NCBI RefSeq assembly: GCF_019636135.1
Contig: NZ_JAHBYD010000030.1
Coordinates: 1-64,000, forward strand
Reading direction: 5' to 3'
From: Phenylobacterium sp.
GTDB taxonomy: Bacteria; Pseudomonadota; Alphaproteobacteria; Caulobacterales; Caulobacteraceae
DNA length: 64,000 bases
Below the pieces are notes generated by a model. That model ran no database searches and had not been told where the DNA came from. It worked only from the letters and a program-made list of their open reading frames with translations. Each line of letters opens with the position of its first letter. The stretch's first letter is position 1. The position numbers and the translations under genes are program-made. This document shows positions 15,468 through 22,841 of the stretch, piece after piece.

Positions 15468-16961
15468 ATGGATCTGCACACACCGGTCTGCGACCTGCTC
15501 TGCTGCGACTACCCCGTCGTGCTGGCCGGCATGGGCGGCGTCGCCCGGTCCGAGCTGGTGGCGGCGGTCGCCGAGGCCGGCGGCTTCGGCTTCCTCGGGA
15601 TGGTCCGGGAGAGTCCGCAGTTGATCGCAGCCGAGATCGCCGCGGTCCGCGACCGGACCGCCCGCCCCTTCGGCGTCAACCTGATCCCCGCCGCGACCAA
15701 GCCGGCGCTGCTCGACGCGGAGGTCCGGGCCTGCGTGGAGGGCGGCGTCCACGCCGTGACCCTGTTCTGGGACCTCTCGGCCGAGACCGTGAAGCGCCTG
15801 CGGGGCGCAGGCGTCCTCGTGGCCTGCCAGGTCGGCTCGCTGGAGGAAGCGATCGCCGCCCAGGAGGCCGGCGCCGACATCCTGATCGCCCAGGGCTGGG
15901 AGGCCGGCGGCCACGTGCGCGGGCGCAGCGGCCTGCACGCCCTGGTGGCCAGCGTGCTGGGCGCGGCCGACGTCCCGGTCCTGGCCGCGGGCGGCGTCAC
16001 CGATGGCGAGGACCTGGCCGCCGTGATGAGGCTGGGCGCCCAGGGCGCGGTGCTCGGCACGGCGTTCCTGGCCACCCGGGAGTCGTTCGCCCACGACTAC
16101 CACAAGCGCCGGATCGTCGAGGCCGCGCCGGGCGAGACGGTCCACACCGAGGACTTCCACATCAACTGGCCCCCCAACGCGGCGGTCCGGGTGCTGCCCA
16201 ACAGCGTGACCCGCGGGGCCCGCGGCGACCCGCACGCCCGGCCGCGCCAGGTCGTCGGGGCCGACGGCGACCGGTCCATCTACCTGTTCAGCACCGACTC
16301 CCCGCTGCGCTCCATGACCGGCGACTTCGAGGCGATGGCCCTCTACGCCGGCCAGGGCGCCGGCCGGATCGGCGAGATCGTGCCGGCCGGCGATCGCCTG
16401 CGCGCCATCGTCGCGGGCGCCATGAGCTGCCTGCCGTCCGAGCGGCGGCTCCACGCCCCGGTCGAACCCGGCGATCGCGAGGCCGCCTCGGCCGTCTGCT
16501 ACGCGGGCCAGGCCGACGCGGCCTACATGGGGTTCGCCCCCGCCGACGAACTCGCGACCGAGTTGAACGTGCTGCTCGAGGCCGAACGGGCCGGCGCGCG
16601 CGTGGCCGCGCGGATCGCGACCGAGACCGACGACCCGGGACTCAAGGCGCTGGCCCGGGTGATCCACGCCGACGAGGTCAAATGGTGCAAGGCGCTGTTC
16701 CACGCCCTGCTCGACCTCGGCGTCGAGCCCTCGACCAAGGTGGGGGACTTCTACCGCAACGCCATGACGATCGCGGGCGTCGAGGCGCGGCTGGCGTTCG
16801 TGAACCGCGGCCAGGGCTGGGTCGTGCGCAAGCTGCGCACGCTGGGGCCGAGAGTGCGCGACGACGCGCTCCACGCGATGCTGCGGGAGATGCTGGAAGC
16901 CCACGAGCGCAACATCGACGACGCCAACACCGCCCTCGCGGAGCGTGCCCCCTCTGCCTAG
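15468..16961 (+). CDS. Nitronate monooxygenase-like flavoprotein fused to a helical C-terminal domain
   Basis: 497 residues. Residues 1 to about 330 form an FMN-binding TIM barrel of the nitronate monooxygenase/2-nitropropane dioxygenase family: AGMGGVARSELVAAVAEAGGFGFLG, GVNLIP, AQGWEAGGH and VLAAGGVTDG, then GAQGAVLGTAFLAT. From about 365 a second all-helical domain begins (ELNVLLEAERAGARVAARIA...HADEVKWCKALFHALLDLG), which by memory resembles the ferritin-like DUF6306 domain. Family members oxidise alkyl nitronates or reduce quinones. Likely co-transcribed with sodB. Its TAG stop lies inside the CTAG flanking the element at 16958-17169. Confidence 0.82.
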   Translation: MDLHTPVCDLLCCDYPVVLAGMGGVARSELVAAVAEAGGFGFLGMVRESPQLIAAEIAAVRDRTARPFGVNLIPAATKPALLDAEVRACVEGGVHAVTLFWDLSAETVKRLRGAGVLVACQVGSLEEAIAAQEAGADILIAQGWEAGGHVRGRSGLHALVASVLGAADVPVLAAGGVTDGEDLAAVMRLGAQGAVLGTAFLATRESFAHDYHKRRIVEAAPGETVHTEDFHINWPPNAAVRVLPNSVTRGARGDPHARPRQVVGADGDRSIYLFSTDSPLRSMTGDFEAMALYAGQGAGRIGEIVPAGDRLRAIVAGAMSCLPSERRLHAPVEPGDREAASAVCYAGQADAAYMGFAPADELATELNVLLEAERAGARVAARIATETDDPGLKALARVIHADEVKWCKALFHALLDLGVEPSTKVGDFYRNAMTIAGVEARLAFVNRGQGWVVRKLRTLGPRVRDDALHAMLREMLEAHERNIDDANTALAERAPSA

Positions 16962-17169
16962 GGTCTGTACTCAATTACAGATGTTTGAAAGTAACGTGGA
17001 TTCAACAATATGGATCGTCATCCCGGCCGCAGCGTAGCGGAGAGCCGGGACCCAGGAGCACCAGACTCAGAGCTTGAACCCCCTGGGTCCCGGCTCTACG
17101 GGCCGAATACGGCCCTCCGGCCGGGATGACACTGTATTTTGGGCTAACTCTATTGAGTCCGGACCCTAG
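16958..17169. mobile_element. MITE-like element with CTAG flanks and 14-bp terminal inverted repeats
   Basis: Between two CTAG tetramers (16958-16961 and 17166-17169) lies 204 bp whose ends are inverted repeats: GGTCTGTACTCAAT on the left and ATTGAGTCCGGACC on the right, matching at 12 of 14 positions. A CTAG duplication fits the YTAR target preference of IS5-type elements. There is no transposase, so it would be non-autonomous. The outer parts are AT-rich unlike the surroundings, and the centre holds a palindromic repeat (17017-17130). The stop codons of both convergent neighbours are supplied by the two CTAG copies. Confidence 0.55.
17017..17130. repeat. Intergenic palindromic repeat, CGTCAT family (nested in the MITE-like element)
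   Basis: Outer arms GTCATCCCGGCCG (17017-17029) and CGGCCGGGATGAC (17118-17130) are perfectly complementary. An inner pair, GAGCCGGGACCCAGG (17041-17055) and CCTGGGTCCCGGCTC (17081-17095), is also perfect, giving a long cruciform or hairpin. Related elements occur at 36117, 40511, 49042, 58680 and 61352. It could act as a bidirectional terminator for the convergent genes on either side. Confidence 0.75.
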
Positions 17170-17678
17170 GCGAACGGCAGGTCGACGTAGACCTGCGCGT
17201 CCGCGTGATCGAACGGCGAGCGGCAGCCGCCGCCGAACCACTCCAACTGGTCGGACCGCAAGGCCGGCGCGGCCTCGATCTCGGCCCGCGTCAGGGGCAG
17301 CACGTAGGCCCGGCGTTCCGGGGCGTAGGTGAAGATCCCCCACGGAAGGGCGCGATACCGGCGTCCGAACCCCAGGACGCCGCCCATGGCCACCAGGACG
17401 TGGATCGCCGCGCCCGTCCGCTTCTCCAGCGAGATGTCGGAGACCCGCCCGATGCGGACGCCGGCGCTGTCGAACACCGGCCGTCCGCCGATCCGTCCGG
17501 CGGTCACCAGCAGGTGGCCGGGATGCTCCACGCCGCGGAAGTCGAGGCCCGCGTCCGGGGCCGCCGCCGGCGCCCGGCGCCAGGAACTGCCGACCGTCCG
17601 CGACCATCGGCGATCGGCCTCGACGAAATCGCTGCCGGTCAGCCCGTTGGAGGCGAGCCATTCCGAGATGTTCCGCAT
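17166..17678 (-). CDS. PRC-barrel domain protein
   Basis: 170 residues. The N-terminal 60 have no recognised domain (MRNISEWLASNGLTGSDF...). The region from about 70 to 160 resembles a PRC barrel (PVFDSAGVRIGRVSDISLEKRTGAAIHVLVAMGG, then YRALPWGIFTY and AYVLPLTRAEIEAAPAL). Such cytoplasmic domains occur in stress-related and RNA- or photosystem-associated proteins. A GAGGAGG site five bases before the ATG touches the 37-base palindrome at 17687-17723, so repressor binding there would block the promoter or even the leader. Probably part of the MarR-type regulon. Confidence 0.8.
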   Translation of the reverse strand: MRNISEWLASNGLTGSDFVEADRRWSRTVGSSWRRAPAAAPDAGLDFRGVEHPGHLLVTAGRIGGRPVFDSAGVRIGRVSDISLEKRTGAAIHVLVAMGGVLGFGRRYRALPWGIFTYAPERRAYVLPLTRAEIEAAPALRSDQLEWFGGGCRSPFDHADAQVYVDLPFA

Positions 17679-17686
17679 CGAAACCT

Positions 17687-17723
17687 CCTCACATATATAT
17701 CGTGTCACGATATATATGTGAGG
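17687..17723. promoter_or_regulatory. 37-bp perfect palindrome containing a MarR-type operator
   Basis: Eighteen-base arms (left arm CCTCACATATATATCGTG) flank a central T at 17705 with no mismatch. The core is identical to the 19-bp operator at 10727-10745. The palindrome reaches the Shine-Dalgarno sequence of the PRC-barrel gene on one strand and the possible GTG start of a GntR-like fragment on the other. It can bind a dimeric repressor and, as RNA, would fold into a strong hairpin. Alternating TA tracts provide -10-like elements in both directions. Confidence 0.7.
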
Positions 17724-17945
17724 GTGCGCCGCGCCCTGCTGCACTTCGCCGTCTTCGACCGCGAGGAGCGTCGCCGGGAGTCGGTGGCGATGTGGCGCCG
17801 CGTGCTGGCGGCCGTCGAGGCCCGCGACCCCCAGGCCGCCGCCGCCGCGGCCTGGTCCATGGTCGACGCCAGCAAGAGGGAGGTTCTGCGCCTGATGCGG
17901 ATCAGGCACGCCTCCGGCGAAGGCGCGGGCGAGGGCGCGGGCTGA
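17718..17945 (+). pseudogene. Remnant resembling the C-terminal (FCD) domain of a GntR-family regulator
   Basis: An open frame of 75 codons, from a GTG inside the palindrome to a TGA. WRRVLAAVEARDPQAAAAAAWSMVDASKREVL looks like the last helices of FCD ligand-binding domains (the [H]-x-AI-x-ARDP-x-AA-x-x-x-M-x-x-H pattern), but the usual metal-binding His is replaced by Ser-Met-Val. No winged-helix domain remains upstream. It may be a decayed regulator or a small expressed protein; sequence alone does not decide. Confidence 0.4.
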
Positions 17946-18063
17946 CGGCAGGCGCCGCGCACGCTCCCGACGATACAGGCCGAAAGCGCAAGATCGGGAT
18001 CGACACGAGACCCGCGACCGCAGAAGAAGCGGCCAGACCGCATCGCTCCAGGATCCGCCCCGC

Positions 18064-18813
18064 ATGACCACGCCCATCGCGTCCGACGCCGACCTCGCCG
18101 CCGCCATCGCCGAGGGCGCGGGCCGCATCCTGCTGGAGCTCCAGCGCTGCGGCCTGTTCGAGGCGAAGGCGCTGGGCGCCGCCGGCGACCAGGTCGCCCA
18201 GGCGTTCATCGCCGCCGCCCTGAAGACCCACCGGCCGGACGATGCGGTGCTCTCGGAAGAGGCGGCGGCCGACGAGTCCCGGCTGGCGAGCTCCCGCGTC
18301 TGGATCGTCGACCCGCTGGACGGCACCCGGGAGTACTCCGAACGCCGCAGCGACTGGGCGGTGCATGTGGCGCTGTCGGTGGACGGCCACCCGCAGACGG
18401 GCGCCGTCGCGCTGCCCGGCCTGGACCTCGTCCTGCGCACCGACGCGCCCGCCGCCCTCCCGGCCGCGCCGGCCGGGGCGCCGCGCATGCTGGTGAGCCG
18501 CACGCGCCCCGCGCCCCAGGCGGTCAGCGTCGCCGAGAAGCTGAAGGCCGAGCTGGTGCCCATGGGCTCGGCCGGCGCCAAGGCCATGGCCGTGCTCCGC
18601 GGCGAGGCCGAGATCTACCTGCACGCCGGCGGTCAGTACGAGTGGGACAGTTGCGCCCCCGTCGCCGTCGCCCTCGCCGCCGGCCTCCACGTCTCGCGCA
18701 TCGACGGCTCGCCCTGCCGCTACAACGCCGCCGATCCCTACATGCCCGACCTGCTGGTCTGCCGGCCCGAGCTGGCGCAGCGGGTGCTGGAGGCGGTGGG
18801 CCAGGACGCCTGA
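18064..18813 (+). CDS. Inositol monophosphatase/CysQ-family phosphatase
   Basis: 249 residues. The metal-binding motifs of the lithium-sensitive phosphatase family are present: LSEEAAAD (about 60-67), VDPLDGTREY (about 82-91) and the C-terminal YEWDSCAPVAVALAAG. CysQ-type members hydrolyse 3'-phosphoadenosine 5'-phosphate from sulfate assimilation; inositol monophosphatase activity is the alternative. The first metal site (GD-Q) reads AAGDQVAQAFI, as in CysQ. Stands alone between the GntR-like remnant and a thiolase, with 118 and 80 bases of unremarkable sequence on its sides. Confidence 0.8.
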   Translation: MTTPIASDADLAAAIAEGAGRILLELQRCGLFEAKALGAAGDQVAQAFIAAALKTHRPDDAVLSEEAAADESRLASSRVWIVDPLDGTREYSERRSDWAVHVALSVDGHPQTGAVALPGLDLVLRTDAPAALPAAPAGAPRMLVSRTRPAPQAVSVAEKLKAELVPMGSAGAKAMAVLRGEAEIYLHAGGQYEWDSCAPVAVALAAGLHVSRIDGSPCRYNAADPYMPDLLVCRPELAQRVLEAVGQDA

Positions 18814-18893
18814 CGCCGGCGCCCCGTTCCCGGACGCTACGGCGCCCCGCTATAGGGTGGCGCGTGAGCGCGTCGGCGCCTGAGGGAACGAGA

Positions 18894-20435
18894 ATGGACG
18901 ACAACACGCCCGTGATCATCGGCGTCGGCGAAGCCTCCGAACGGATCGGCGCGCCGGGCTATGCGGCCCACTCGCCGGTCGAGCTCGCCGCGCTGGCCGC
19001 CCGGGCCGCCCTGGACGACGCCGGCGCCGCGGCGGCGATCGGGCCCCGGATCGAGGTGATCGCGGCGATCCGCCAGTTCGAGGTGTCCGGGCCCCGCGCC
19101 GTCGCCCCGTTCGGCAAGTCGAACAACTTCCCCCGCTCGGTCGCCAGGCGGATCGGCGCGGACCCGCAGCGCGCGATCCTGGAGCCGGTGGGCGGCCAGG
19201 GCCCGCAGCACCTGGTCAACGAATTCGCCCACGCCATCGGGCGCGGCGAGATGCGGCTGGCGCTGATCTGCGGCTCGGAGGCGATCTCGACGGTCCGCGA
19301 CCTCGCCACGAAGGGCGAGACCCGCGACTGGTCCGAGGAGGTGGAGGGCCAACTGGAGGACCGCGGCTATGGCGTCGACGGCTTGGTCGACGCGGTCATC
19401 GCCGAGCACGGCGCGCGGACGCCGATCCAGGTCTACGCGATGTACGAGAATGCCCGGCGCGCCAGGCGCGGCCTGTCCCGCGAGGCCTACCTGCGCGAGA
19501 TGGGCGACCTGTTCGCCCCCTTCACCGTCGTCGCCTCGGGCAATCCGCACGCCATGTCGCAGTCGGTGTTCACGCCTGAGGCGCTGGCGACGGTGACGCC
19601 GCAGAACCGCGTAGTCGCCGATCCGTTCCCGCGCCGCATGGTGGCCCGCGACCAGGCGAACCAGGGCGCCGCGGTGCTGATCGCGTCGGTGGGCATGGCG
19701 CGCGAACTGGGCGTGCCCGAGGACCGCTGGGTCTACCTGCACGGCGGCGCCGACGTGGCCGAACGCAGCCCGTTCCAGCGCAACGACCTTTCGGCCTACC
19801 CCGCCGCGGTGCTGGCCGCGAAGCAGGCGCTCGACGGCGCGGGCGTGGGCGTGGGCGACATCGCCGCCTTCGACCTCTACAGTTGCTTCCCCATCGCGGT
19901 GTTCAGCGTGCGCGACGAACTGGGCCTGGCGGCCGACGATCCGCGTCCGCTCACGGTCACCGGCGGCCTCCCCTTCTTCGGCGGCGCAGGCAACAACTAC
20001 TCGATGCACGCCATCGCCAGCCTCGTCCGCGCGCTGCGGGCGAAGCCGGGGTCGTACGGCCTGCTGGGCGCGAACGGCGGGTTCCTGTCGAAGTACTCGG
20101 TGGGCGTCTACGCGACGAAGCCACGGGAATGGCGCCCCTTCGACAGCCGCGGCCTGCAGGCCGCGATCGACGGCTGGCCCGCGCCGGCGCCCGCGCCGGA
20201 CAGCGCGCTCGACGGGACGGTGGAGACCTACACCATCGACTACGGCCGCGAGGCCCCGCACGGCGTGCTGGTCTGCCGCACCGACGCCGGCGAGCGGTTC
20301 ATGGCGATGACCTCGCCGGAGCATCCGGCGGTCCTGGAGGCCATGCGGGCCGGCGACCCGCTGGGCGCCCGCGTCTCCTGCGCGCTGGACGCGCGCGGCC
20401 GCCGGGTGGCGGAGACCATCGCCCTCGCGGGGTAG
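18894..20435 (+). CDS. Acetyl-CoA acetyltransferase-like thiolase
   Basis: 513 residues, thiolase fold with a C-terminal extension of roughly 90 residues similar to the OB-type tail seen in a subclass of these proteins. The usual nucleophilic Cys near residue 90 is absent: the equivalent segment reads VGGQGPQHLVNE. DLYSCFPIAV and GGLPFFGGAGNNYSMHAIA are retained, as in SCP-x-like thiolases. It probably acts on branched or steroid-type acyl-CoAs, or it may not be a standard thiolase. It converges on the MFS gene downstream, six bases away. Confidence 0.82.
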   Translation: MDDNTPVIIGVGEASERIGAPGYAAHSPVELAALAARAALDDAGAAAAIGPRIEVIAAIRQFEVSGPRAVAPFGKSNNFPRSVARRIGADPQRAILEPVGGQGPQHLVNEFAHAIGRGEMRLALICGSEAISTVRDLATKGETRDWSEEVEGQLEDRGYGVDGLVDAVIAEHGARTPIQVYAMYENARRARRGLSREAYLREMGDLFAPFTVVASGNPHAMSQSVFTPEALATVTPQNRVVADPFPRRMVARDQANQGAAVLIASVGMARELGVPEDRWVYLHGGADVAERSPFQRNDLSAYPAAVLAAKQALDGAGVGVGDIAAFDLYSCFPIAVFSVRDELGLAADDPRPLTVTGGLPFFGGAGNNYSMHAIASLVRALRAKPGSYGLLGANGGFLSKYSVGVYATKPREWRPFDSRGLQAAIDGWPAPAPAPDSALDGTVETYTIDYGREAPHGVLVCRTDAGERFMAMTSPEHPAVLEAMRAGDPLGARVSCALDARGRRVAETIALAG

Positions 20436-20441
20436 GCGGCG

Positions 20442-21878
20442 CTACTTCGCGACGAGGTCCTGCTTCAGCCAGCGGCAGGTCAGCAGGAAGAACGCCCCGC
20501 TCAGGGCATAGAGGCTGGCGGTCGCCAGCAGCGACTGCTGCAGGCTCTGCGGGTGGGCGACGGCGCAAACCTGCTCCAGCTTCGCGGGCAGGTTCGCGCG
20601 CGCCGCGCCCTCGCAGGCGGCGCGGGTCAGGTCGGCGGCGCCCAGGGCCGAGGCCTTCATCCGGAACAGCACGTCGCTCAGCCACCCGATGAAGAGCGGC
20701 CCCAGCCCGTAGCCCAGCAGGTTCAGCATGAACATCAGCACGGCCGTGGAGAGCGCCCGCGTCTGGGCCGACACCACGCCCTGCCCGATCGTGTACTGGG
20801 CGGCGAGGTACCCGTACTTGGCGCCCCCGCCGATCATGAGGCCGAGCAGGCAGAGCCGCAGGTCGTGGGTGGTGAAGGCCAGCACATAGAACGGCACCGA
20901 GATCGCCATCCCCGCGGCCGGCAGCCAGGCGATGGCGGTGGTGCTGCGCGAGCCGATCTTCTCCGCCAGCCAGCCGGTGCCCAGCGTCCCCAGCGAGGAG
21001 GCGATGGCGACCGGCACGTTGATCATCAGCGCCGCCTCGCCGGCGGTCAGGCCGAAGCTGCGGTTGATGAACAGCGACTGGAACGACGAGATGCCGTAGC
21101 CGCAGAAGGCCGCGATGGTCGCCGCCGTGGTCATCGACCAGAACGACTTCTTGGACGCGATCTCGCGCAGGCCGTCGGTGAAGCGCACCGTTTCGCGCCG
21201 CGGCGTGCCCGGCGGGTCGGTGTAGCCCCGCGGCGGCTCGCGGACCGTCAGCTTGAGCGCCACCGCCACCAGCAGCCCCGGCACGCCCAGGATGAAGAAC
21301 GCCCAGCGCCAGCCCAGCGCGTCGGTGATCGGCCCCCCGACCACGTTGGCCAGCATGGTCCCCAGCGTCACGCCCATGGCGTAGTAGCCGAGCGCCGTGG
21401 AGCGGGCCCGCGGCGGATAGTAGTCGGCGATCAGCGAATTGGCCTGCGGCGTGCAGCCGGCCTCGCCGATGCCCACGCCGACGCGGCAGGTCAGCAGCAC
21501 CCAGAACGCGCCGATGGTGACCGAGCCGATGGTGACCTCGGCCGCCAGCCCGCACGCCGCGGTCATCAGCGACCACAGCGCCACGCAGATGCTCATGATC
21601 CAGACCCGGTGGCGGGTCTCGGCGATCTGGGCCAGGGGCACGCCGACGAGGGTGTAGAGCAGCGCGAAGCCGAAGCCGGTCAGCAGGCCGAAGCCGGTGT
21701 CCGAGATACCGAGCTGCGGCTTCATCTGCGGCGCCACCACAGAGAGCAGCGACCGGTCCATGAAGTTCAGGATGAAGATGAACAGCAGCGCGGTGAGGAC
21801 GTAGGTCCGGTACGGCCGCGAGCCGTAGCCGTGGATGTGGCCCCCTTCCCCGGCGGGCGCGTCGGCGGCGGCGGGCAT
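20442..21878 (-). CDS. MFS transporter
   Basis: 478 residues and 12 predicted helices of the major facilitator superfamily. Includes NFMDRSLLSVVAPQMKPQLGISDTGFGLLTGFGFALLYTLVGVPLAQIAE (helices 1-2 with the interhelix motif) and the CRVGVGIGEAGCTPQANSLIADYYPPRARSTALGYY segment of spinster-type carriers. A large loop near the C-terminus contains two cysteines. The gene lies five bases downstream of an SDR gene and shares its promoter. Context (alkyl sulfatase, thiolase, crotonase) suggests an organic-anion or lipid-derived substrate. Confidence 0.9.
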   Translation of the reverse strand: MPAAADAPAGEGGHIHGYGSRPYRTYVLTALLFIFILNFMDRSLLSVVAPQMKPQLGISDTGFGLLTGFGFALLYTLVGVPLAQIAETRHRVWIMSICVALWSLMTAACGLAAEVTIGSVTIGAFWVLLTCRVGVGIGEAGCTPQANSLIADYYPPRARSTALGYYAMGVTLGTMLANVVGGPITDALGWRWAFFILGVPGLLVAVALKLTVREPPRGYTDPPGTPRRETVRFTDGLREIASKKSFWSMTTAATIAAFCGYGISSFQSLFINRSFGLTAGEAALMINVPVAIASSLGTLGTGWLAEKIGSRSTTAIAWLPAAGMAISVPFYVLAFTTHDLRLCLLGLMIGGGAKYGYLAAQYTIGQGVVSAQTRALSTAVLMFMLNLLGYGLGPLFIGWLSDVLFRMKASALGAADLTRAACEGAARANLPAKLEQVCAVAHPQSLQQSLLATASLYALSGAFFLLTCRWLKQDLVAK

Positions 21879-21883
21879 GGGCG

Positions 21884-22672
21884 TCAGCCGGCCCGGGAGG
21901 CGGCGATCTTGTCGCGCAGGCGCACCATGCCGCCGATCCAGCGGTCGTAGTCGCCGGTCTTGCGCTGCATGTAGGTCAGCACCTGCGGGTGCGGCAGGAT
22001 GAGGAAGGTCTCCGCCGCCAGGCCGTCGACCACGCACTGCGCCACGTCGGCGGGCGACATCACCCCGTCCACCGCCTGCGAGCCGCGCGCGCCCTTGATC
22101 ATCGGCGTGTCCACCGCCTGCGGGCAGAGGATCGAGACGCCGATGCCCTGGCTCTTGTGGGTGATGGCGAGCGCCTCGGCGAAGCCGACCGCGGCGTGCT
22201 TGGTGGTCGCGTAGGCCGGGCTGCCCGGCTGGCTCAGCAGGCCCGCGGCCGAGACCGTGTGGAGGAACCAGCCGCCGCCTCTCGCGATCATGCCCGGCAG
22301 CGCCGCGCGGGCCGCATAGACGTGGGCCATCACATTGACCTCCCAGCCCAGCGTCCAGGTCTCGTTCGAGGCCGACGTGGCGTTGTCGAAGTCGGGGTCG
22401 CGCACCGAGACACCGGCGTTGGAGCACATCAGGTCGATGCGGCCGAAGCGCGCTTCGGCCTGCGCCACCATCCGCTGCACGTCGGCCTCGACCGCCACGT
22501 TCGCCTTCACGGCGACCCCGCCGACCGCATCGGCCGTCGCCTGCGCCGCCGCCGCATCGAGGTCGGCCACGACAATGCCGGCGGCGCCCTCGGCGCGGAA
22601 CCGCTCGGCCATGGCCTTGCCGATGCCGCTGCCGCCGCCCGTGATGACGACGACCTTGCCCTGCAGGTTCAT
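21884..22672 (-). CDS. SDR-family oxidoreductase
   Basis: 262 residues. Cofactor motif TGGGSGIG (11-18), Asp37 for NAD binding, SNAG in place of NNAG (84-87), catalytic Ser141, Tyr154 and Lys158 (YATTK). Long C-terminal part ending in MQRKTGDYDRWIGGMVRLRDKIAA is typical of the large SDR subgroup annotated with lipid catabolism. First gene of a two-gene operon with the MFS transporter, diverging from an alkyl sulfatase gene. Confidence 0.88.
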   Translation of the reverse strand: MNLQGKVVVITGGGSGIGKAMAERFRAEGAAGIVVADLDAAAAQATADAVGGVAVKANVAVEADVQRMVAQAEARFGRIDLMCSNAGVSVRDPDFDNATSASNETWTLGWEVNVMAHVYAARAALPGMIARGGGWFLHTVSAAGLLSQPGSPAYATTKHAAVGFAEALAITHKSQGIGVSILCPQAVDTPMIKGARGSQAVDGVMSPADVAQCVVDGLAAETFLILPHPQVLTYMQRKTGDYDRWIGGMVRLRDKIAASRAG

Positions 22673-22687
22673 GGCGAGCTTCCCCCT

Positions 22688-22789
22688 GGAACCACGGTTG
22701 ATCCGCTTTGGCCGGGAACCTGAGGACTCGGAGCCGCCGCGTCAATGCATTTGATACCAACTCGGAACATTTGAGTTGAACCGCGGTTC
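22688..22789. promoter_or_regulatory. Divergent promoter region with two GAACC-x-CGGTT palindromes
   Basis: GGAACCACGGTTG (22688-22700), 16 bases before the SDR gene, and the perfect 12-base palindrome GAACCGCGGTTC (22778-22789), 53 bases before the alkyl sulfatase gene, share the same core. A CAACTC/GAGTTG inverted pair (22757-22779 area) sits between. Matching sites at both ends of one divergent region suggest a single regulator controlling both operons. No regulator gene is adjacent, so its identity is unknown. Confidence 0.5.
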
Positions 22790-22841
22790 CGGTAAGCCTA
22801 GCGTCCTTGAACGCCGCGCGTCAGACGGCGAAGGGGGAAGC

